A stretch of 64,000 bases of DNA, taken from Ligula intestinalis. Its lineage: Eukaryota > Platyhelminthes > Cestoda > Diphyllobothriidea > Diphyllobothriidae. Shown here piece after piece: positions 58,676 to 64,000 of this stretch (positions are counted from its first letter, which is position 1; every line of letters begins with the position of its first letter). A program made the position numbers and the translations under genes. The stretch lies in the NCBI GenBank assembly GCA_036362985.1, contig JAYGXS010000002.1, forward strand, positions 6,640,866 to 6,704,865, written 5' to 3'. Under the pieces are notes generated by a model. The model was given only the letters and a program-made list of their open reading frames with translations, had not been told where the DNA came from and made no database searches.

Positions 58676-59984
58676 AAGCTTAACTTTTGGTTTGGAAATT
58701 TAAAGTTACTGTACTTGTAAAAATTCTCGCCATATTTTAGGCAAATGTTGGTAGAAGCCTTTACTGCCAGCTCGGGATGAAGGAAACACTGAAAGTGTCC
58801 TTATACTGGATTGTAGGTTATCTTGCATTGTGGTCTACGCTGATAGTCCTGGTAAATGTTTTTTTTCTAACGCGTGTCGTTTTTAATTGCAGCAAACCGT
58901 CTGCTATTAAGCCAAATATATTTATTGCAATTAAGTGTCTTAGGAGGACAGGCCTTGTTTGTATCAGACAGTTATCCATTCCCTATACCTGTCAGAAAGT
59001 GGTTGCTGATGAACCTGATATGGTAAAAACGAGGAGTTATGCTGTCTTTGCCGGTGTTTATTTGACACCGTGGTCCAATAAATAGGTCAGAAAAACCCCG
59101 GAGAGAGACTCCTACCTTCACCATCTTTCTCCGGGTTCGTATATTTATTTATTTTTTACTACATATGTGTACAATCTATTGTTTGTTGCTTACTCCGCCG
59201 TGGATACACAAAAGGGATGTAAGTATAAGATAATGACACAGTGGCTGGCGAGTTGCAGTCAAAATTCGCACTTGGCAGATGTGCTTGCATTAAACTCCGG
59301 TGCACAGAATACAGTGTTCCAGTCAGCTGAAAATATGTTTAATTTGCAAGATAGCTAAAAGTGCTTCCTCCCTTTTTCGACAAGAGAACTGCTGAATGTG
59401 TAAAAAGTATGTGAAGTGGGGAGACTGTTGCAATCCAGGTATATGTATTTGTCTAAGTGTTGTTTACTCTCTGGTGCAAACCCTTTCTGGCGTGCGTTAA
59501 TATTCAGATATCTGCAAAATCAGCTTAAATAAACGACTACTAAAACTTGAACGTTTTCCGAACATTTTTTGATGAAATCAGCCGAGGATATCCCCAATTG
59601 TTGTGAGTTAATATAAAAGAATAGATGAAAGTAAAAATCCAGTTAGACGTCATAGTAAACCTCGTAAGATAATCGAAGACAATATTAATAGGAATATATT
59701 AGGCAGTCCGATAAGGGATAAATAATATGTGCCTTCTGAAAAAAACTCACAATCATTTGTAAAATCCCCTTCAAAGACAGCAGAAAACATTCATTACACT
59801 GACAGGACGTTGGATTGATCTCCTTCAGAATTTGAAACTACGCTTTCAGCTTTCGAATGAAGTTGAACAGGTACTGTCAGTGTCAGCATCAGCTTAAAAT
59901 GACAATTTTCCATGATTAAAGTTAAAAATAGCTTCAGTGAGAACTACAAAAAGGGCTGCATGATAACAACTATTTGTTAAGAAG
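58676..59984. other. Unassigned DNA
   Basis: An open frame of 102 codons at 58777-59085 has a hydrophobic start but no recognisable family. A hairpin-forming pair (ACCCCGGAGA / TCTCCGGGTT) lies at about 59092-59137. Nothing else was recognised. Confidence 0.35.
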
Positions 59985-60125
59985 AAGGAGTTGCGATCAC
60001 CAGAACAAGAATTTTATTCACCTGCGTTTCGGGTTCTGTCGAGAATCCTTAGTCGTAGGTAACCGTAGAATAGTGTGAGACATGCGCAGATGGAAATTCG
60101 CACCTACATTCCTGATATTTTCCCT
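59985..60125 (-). mobile_element. PLE 3' terminal region
   Basis: Read in reverse: CATCTGCGCATGTCTCACAC, ACCTACGACTAAGGATTCTC, CCCGAAACGCAGGTGAATAA, GGTGATCGCAACTCCTTC. It matches the end at 53875-54000 in order. The CTGANGA strand is degenerate here. Confidence 0.6.
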
Positions 60126-60839
60126 TTAACACGATTGTCTAAAAAATGGTATCGGCCGATCGGTGATAAACATTGGATTGCAAGCAGGCATTTCACGTTA
60201 GCTTGGAGCTGCAATGCTGCAGCAAAGGCGGGTCACATTGCGATCCGGTTTGCAGTTACGGGGCCTTCATGACCGACTGTGTGCCTGGCTGACGAGTGTA
60301 ATTAAGCCACAGATAGCGCTTCTGGTCACCTATGTTTTCACGAATTTTTTAAACATCAACTTGGATGTTGCTTTCTACGGTGAACGCATTTTAGCTAGGG
60401 GACAATGCATTTTACTTTGGCCTTTTCATATTAACTAGTTAGGCCTTAATTTAAACTATTAAAGACGGATAAGGTAGATTTTTGATTTTTTCTCATGATA
60501 CTTTGAAGATCTGGATCGTTAAAGACTTGTATCGTTAAATTAGTCATATTGCTCTCACACCACACAAATAGCGACATGTGAAACAACGCAAAAATAAGTC
60601 CTTATTTAGTGACTTGAACATGACAAGTAGAAGCATAAAGCAAAGCAAGAACTCACCCACCCAGAAAATATTCAATGGAAAATGGAAACAAACCGCGGGA
60701 CCACAATTGATTTATACAGTGTTAAGCACCGACTTTAGAAGTTTATTTCCATCTTAAAAGGAAAAATATCAATTGAACTTTGCCAGTACGAGCTTTTCAG
60801 AAATGTTCCAGTCATTGGTGATGACATACGAGGGGTACC
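60126..60839. other. Unassigned DNA
   Basis: Nothing recognised. Confidence 0.35.
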
Positions 60840-61470
60840 CAAAAAACTAGAATGATTTTTAGATGAAGAAAGAAGGCTCGTCGGACAGTGGTTTTTCACT
60901 CGTGAATGCTTGAGCTGGTGACATTATTTCATCGTCAGACTGAATGAATTCAGGAGTATTTCAGCGTTGGCGTCTTTCATATGGACAAGGTTTTTGAGAT
61001 GGTCATCCCTCAATCGTTGCACCCCAACGTCAAAAAAGGAATCGCTTTTTCTGTTGCTTGTTTGCAATCGAACTAAATTGGTGGGGAAGAGAGCACTAAG
61101 ACTCTGATGCAGTCGCTCAATTTTGCAGTTTTTATGGCATAAAGCGTCTCATCTACGTAGCGGAGTCATATTGTAGGTCTTAGCGTTTGAAAAATGAACT
61201 AGTCGTTGTAGAACTAGTTCACCGAGTAGCGCTGCTATTGGCGAACCCACGGGAGTGCGATTCACATGCTGATAATAATTATCCTCAAATTGACAATAAT
61301 TCTTAAGGCAGAGCCCAATCATGCCTAAAACGTGCTGTATCGGAATATTAGTGGAACGTTCGTCTAGGTGCTGAACTACACTCTCAGTTGCCAGGCTGTG
61401 TGGTATGGACAGAAATAGAACAACTACATCGAAAGATAGAACGCATTCATCAAGACTTACATTTAGGTTA
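60840..61470 (-). pseudogene. PLE reverse transcriptase, decayed
   Basis: Read in reverse: LSFDVVVLFLSIPHSLATES (palm motif A), IGLCLKNYCQFEDNYYQHVN, RTPVGSPIAALLGELVLQRL (the TPxGSPIS motif of PLE and telomerase-like enzymes), and after a frameshift LRYVDETLYAIKTAKLSDC, with YVDD changed to YVDE. Stops follow. The family differs from that at 43857-44858. A PLE 3' end of the same orientation lies at 59985-60125 but the middle is not recognisable. Confidence 0.8.
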
Positions 61471-61559
61471 TTTTTATATATTCAAGATAACATCATTAAA
61501 ACACGAATTCACTTCAAAGTGCAGTCCGTTGGGTGACATACGTGTGTACCCACGAGTTT

Positions 61560-61965
61560 TCCATTTTTTAAAAACATTTTTTTTCTATTATGAACTAACG
61601 CCGTTAAGAGCTTCCAGTGATATTTTGCTAACCTCCTCCACTTTCTGAAAGCACACTCCTCTTAAGTTCGTCTTCCTGCTTGGAAATATGAAGCATTTGC
61701 AGGGGACCTGGAACGGGTGGGTACAAGAGACGGGGGGTGAAAACCGTCGTTATGCCCTTGTTTGTCACAAACTGGTTGCTTTTGAACACTCAGTGGGCAG
61801 GCGCGCTGTCATGACGAAGTAGCCGATTGCCACAATTCAGGTCACTTTTTGTCCCCATTGCCTCAGCAATCGCTGCAGGGCATGTAAAACATGCTTCACT
61901 TTGGCGCCGTGAAAAAGAAAGTCAAGATGAACCACTGTTTTGATGTCGAAAAACAAACATTATGA
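61560..61965 (-). pseudogene. Mariner-like transposase, decayed
   Basis: Read in reverse across shifting frames: FFDIKTVVHLDFLFHGAKVK (the FDxxG-VH-EF region with the first-half catalytic aspartate), NRLLRHDSAPAH (HDNAPAH signature, with N to S), then IFPSRKTNLRGVCFQKVEEV and SKISLEALNGVSS (the LFP-LK--LRG-F---EE----EALN segment). These are the core and C-terminus of mariner transposases, which cut and paste elements at TA. The N-terminal DNA-binding domain and the terminal repeats were not seen, and at least two frameshifts and a stop make it inactive. It abuts the PLE fragment at 60840-61470. Confidence 0.75.
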
Positions 61966-62640
61966 ACTTCGAATTTGATTTCTGTGTACGTTGAAAGCTA
62001 ACCTGCACAAAGGTTAATCTATTAGTGGCATTTAGCCATTTTTGTACCAATCAAAATATGCCTAAATTCTTGCCTAGCTTACTGCCTCCTTCCTACAAGA
62101 TTCATGGAACATTTAAAACTGCTTCTGCTGTGGTGTTGTTTGCCAGGAAACGTTGGCTGATGTTGAGGCGTTGTTTGTTAAAGTCTGCCAGTGCAAAATC
62201 GCCGAGAGCTTGTGGAGGAAGTTGAACAAAACAAAAATTCCCGTTGCTGGGATGGCAACTCATGAATGCTACTTGGTCAAGTAAAAAGGAAGAGTTTCTA
62301 GTGAACGTACGTAGCGAATAATTGGGCAGCATTGCCAACCCACAGAAAGAAATTTTTATCTTTTAGATACTCTTTCTTTTTAGTGCTGACTAGTGCTGAG
62401 AGTCTAGAAGAAGCAGTGTCGATAAACCAGTAACATTGCCAGAAGGGAAATTGCAGGTGTTGTCATGACACAAAAATATATTAAGTCGATGATTTGACGC
62501 TTCATAAGGCAAATATTAGATTTTCAGATACTATTGGCAGCTACGGGAATTTGCTTGTGAGTATGCAAGGGGAAATATGGAGTTTTTCGGCCATAGTATT
62601 CAATTAAGGCAAAGGTTCGCATCCCAGATATGTGCAAATA
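61966..62640. other. Unassigned DNA upstream of the mariner relic
   Basis: A minus-strand open frame of 78 codons at 62102-62338 is unlike mariner N-terminal sequences and has no recognised motif. Confidence 0.35.
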
Positions 62641-62644
62641 TTGA

Positions 62645-63607
62645 GAAGAAGTAGTTTCGATCACCGCAATCGTAGTTTTATTTGTCTGAGCTTTCGAAAT
62701 CTTGCGGGAGTCTATCGTCTGAAATAAAATTGTCAACGAAGGCAAGCACTATTTATAAGGGGAAGGCACTAATTAACTGCCACCAAAAGCAAGCAACGTA
62801 TATAGGGTGGAAGGGGGGGTCAATTTACCGTCAACGAAAGCAAACAACATTAATAGGGGGAAAGGCTCAATTAACCGTCATAGGTGCGGGGAGAGTGGGG
62901 GAGGGACAGTACCACCAGCGCCTTGAGTCTGGAGCTACCTGTGCAGGGCAACATATGCGAGCTCGATGCATCGGTTGTCATCTGACGCCCAGGCTTCAAT
63001 CAGTTCTCGGCCCGTCTTGCTGCTTGTGTGGGCAATTGAACTCGCAGCTGCGAAGTTGAACTCGAGACCCGTCTCGTAGGTGGAGGCGGCCACTTGCGAT
63101 AATGCATCACTCCGTCGAACAGCCGACTTGTGTTCGTGTATGCACGAACACAGAATTCATCCAGTCTGTCCCGTGTAATTTACAGGACAGTTAAGACATG
63201 GTATGCGATACACTTCACCCGACGCCTCACTGGGATTTAGTCGATCCTTGATCCTCATGACCTGGCTGCGCATTGAAGCCTTCAGACGATGGGCGATTTC
63301 TGCGCCTTTTTCCTCGCCAATACGCTTGGTCGCTTCCGACACGTCCTTGATGTATGGTAGTGCATGCCGAATCGTGGGGATGGTTCTGTTTGGGTCCTCG
63401 GAGGGTGGGTACGTAGGCATCAGCCTATGAAGGCTTTAGGATAGCCATTCTGCATAAACTGGTCGCACATGTGTCGAGGCTCACGTGCTGATTCGTCCGG
63501 GTTACTGTAGTTAGTTTGGATTCTTTTGTACAGCGTTCGCACATGGTTTTGTTTGTGAGCCATTGATTGCTTATCTAATCCAATTCGATCAGCCATCTTG
63601 TTGGCTT
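62645..63607 (-). mobile_element. 5'-truncated PLE with linker, GIY-YIG and 3' end
   Basis: Runs from ANKMADRIGLDKQSMAHKQN (linker start, near 63607) to the terminal GGTGATCGAAACTACTTC end at 62645. Coding relics are described under 62930-63600. The terminal region 62645-62770 is repeated in inverted orientation at the other side, 63608-63730, so the element is bracketed by inverted copies of its own end. Confidence 0.75.
62930..63600 (-). pseudogene. PLE linker and GIY-YIG endonuclease
   Basis: Read in reverse: RTLYKRIQTNYSNPDESARE, FMQNGYPKAFIG then a stop, RTIPTIRHALPYIKDVSEAT, KDRLNPSEASGEVYRIPCLN and CPVNYTGQTG (GIY-YIG core: VYRI, CxxC, YTGQTG). A one-base shift follows, then CIHEHKSAVRRSDALSQVAA, STYETGLEFNFAAASSIAHT and TGRELIEAWASDDNRCIELA. 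The conserved arginine-containing and E-H segments are readable across the shift. In the family this domain nicks DNA during target-primed insertion. One stop and one frameshift only, so this copy decayed recently. Confidence 0.85.
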
Positions 63608-63730
63608 CTTCCCTTTATAAATGTTGCTTGCCTTCGTTGACAATTTTATTGCTGACGATGGACTCCCACATGAGTTCAAAAGCTCAGACAAATAAAATTA
63701 CGATTCCGGTGATCGAAACTAGTTCTTCTC
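63608..63730 (+). mobile_element. PLE terminal region, inverted partner
   Basis: CTTTATAAATGTTGCTTGCC, TTCGTTGACAATTTTATT, CTGACGA (63652-63658), a perfectly pairing stem GGACTC/GAGTTC, then AAAAGCTCAGACAAATAAAA and CCGGTGATCGAAACTAGTTC. This is the inverse of 62645-62770. The last hammerhead strand is AAAA instead of GAAA. Confidence 0.7.
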
Positions 63731-64000
63731 AATCTTAGTATTTAATCCAAATCCCAGCGCCAACGTTGGGGCTGGACTCAATCATCCAAGATTCGGCAGC
63801 CTTAATCTAAGTTTATGAAATACGTTTAGAAGATATGTTAAGCTTAATGATCTTTTCCACAAATCCTTGTGCTTATAAGTGCAAAATGTTCTGGACAGTT
63901 AAATGGAGTTTCCACATGCTCTTGAGTTTGACGATTCAAAGAAGTTTTTATAAGCTGACAACACAGGAGTATCTTTTTTCTGCGATAATAACTTTCGAGC
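63731..64000. other. Unassigned DNA
   Basis: Nothing recognised to the window end. Confidence 0.35.

Noticed and set aside
1..64000. CRISPR arrays, operons, phage or other prokaryotic systems
   Set aside because: No regularly spaced short repeats and no Cas-like or prokaryotic gene; introns and retroelements show a eukaryotic genome.

Overview
The window reads as nuclear DNA of an invertebrate animal, most likely a parasitic flatworm and possibly a tapeworm. Reasons: only one convincing host gene is visible; it is split by several introns of 35-47 bases next to kilobase introns; the rest is crowded with decayed retroelements of types common in flatworms (CR1/jockey-like LINEs, Penelope-like elements (PLEs) with GIY-YIG endonucleases, tRNA-derived SINEs) and with small terminal-inverted-repeat (TIR) DNA elements. 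The species assignment is inference. There is no operon, CRISPR array, phage or plasmid, and one 10-base assembly gap (35448-35457).

Layout. 0-4.8 kb: mostly unassigned, a SINE and a tRNA-like structure. 4.8-7.4 kb: a foldback DNA element with a second copy of the same family inserted in it. 7.8-11.4 kb: two SINEs, a 238-base TAC microsatellite, GC-rich DNA with long G or C runs, a LINE tail. 12.4-18.9 kb: three copies of one TIR element, the middle one split by a LINE, and a PLE endonuclease relic. 18.9-25.5 kb: a GIY-YIG relic, LINE tails, a SINE and a hAT-like miniature element with 8-base target duplications.

26.1-31.8 kb, minus strand: a tetraspanin gene of eight exons assembled here from splice sites and phase. 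It has four membrane segments, a CCG motif, a PDSCC motif and a last cysteine before membrane segment 4. Its long introns hold a palindromic miniature element and a PLE end.

33.1-39 kb: three broken LINEs; one has its endonuclease half inverted relative to its reverse transcriptase half, as expected from twin priming. 40.9-48.4 kb: a PLE-rich island containing a TTAA-flanked element, a second foldback element abutting a CAGTG-type miniature element, and a large diverged inverted repeat around the island. 50.8-55 kb: the best preserved LINE (one stop codon in about 659 codons) and two head-to-head PLE fragments. 55-60 kb: little recognisable. 60-63.7 kb: PLE reverse transcriptase, a decayed mariner transposase and a GIY-YIG fragment flanked by inverted copies of its own terminal region.

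Several PLE ends carry a hammerhead-ribozyme-like core (CTGANGA, stem, GAAA). No mobile element here looks autonomous. All readings were made by eye; boundaries of diverged repeats are approximate.
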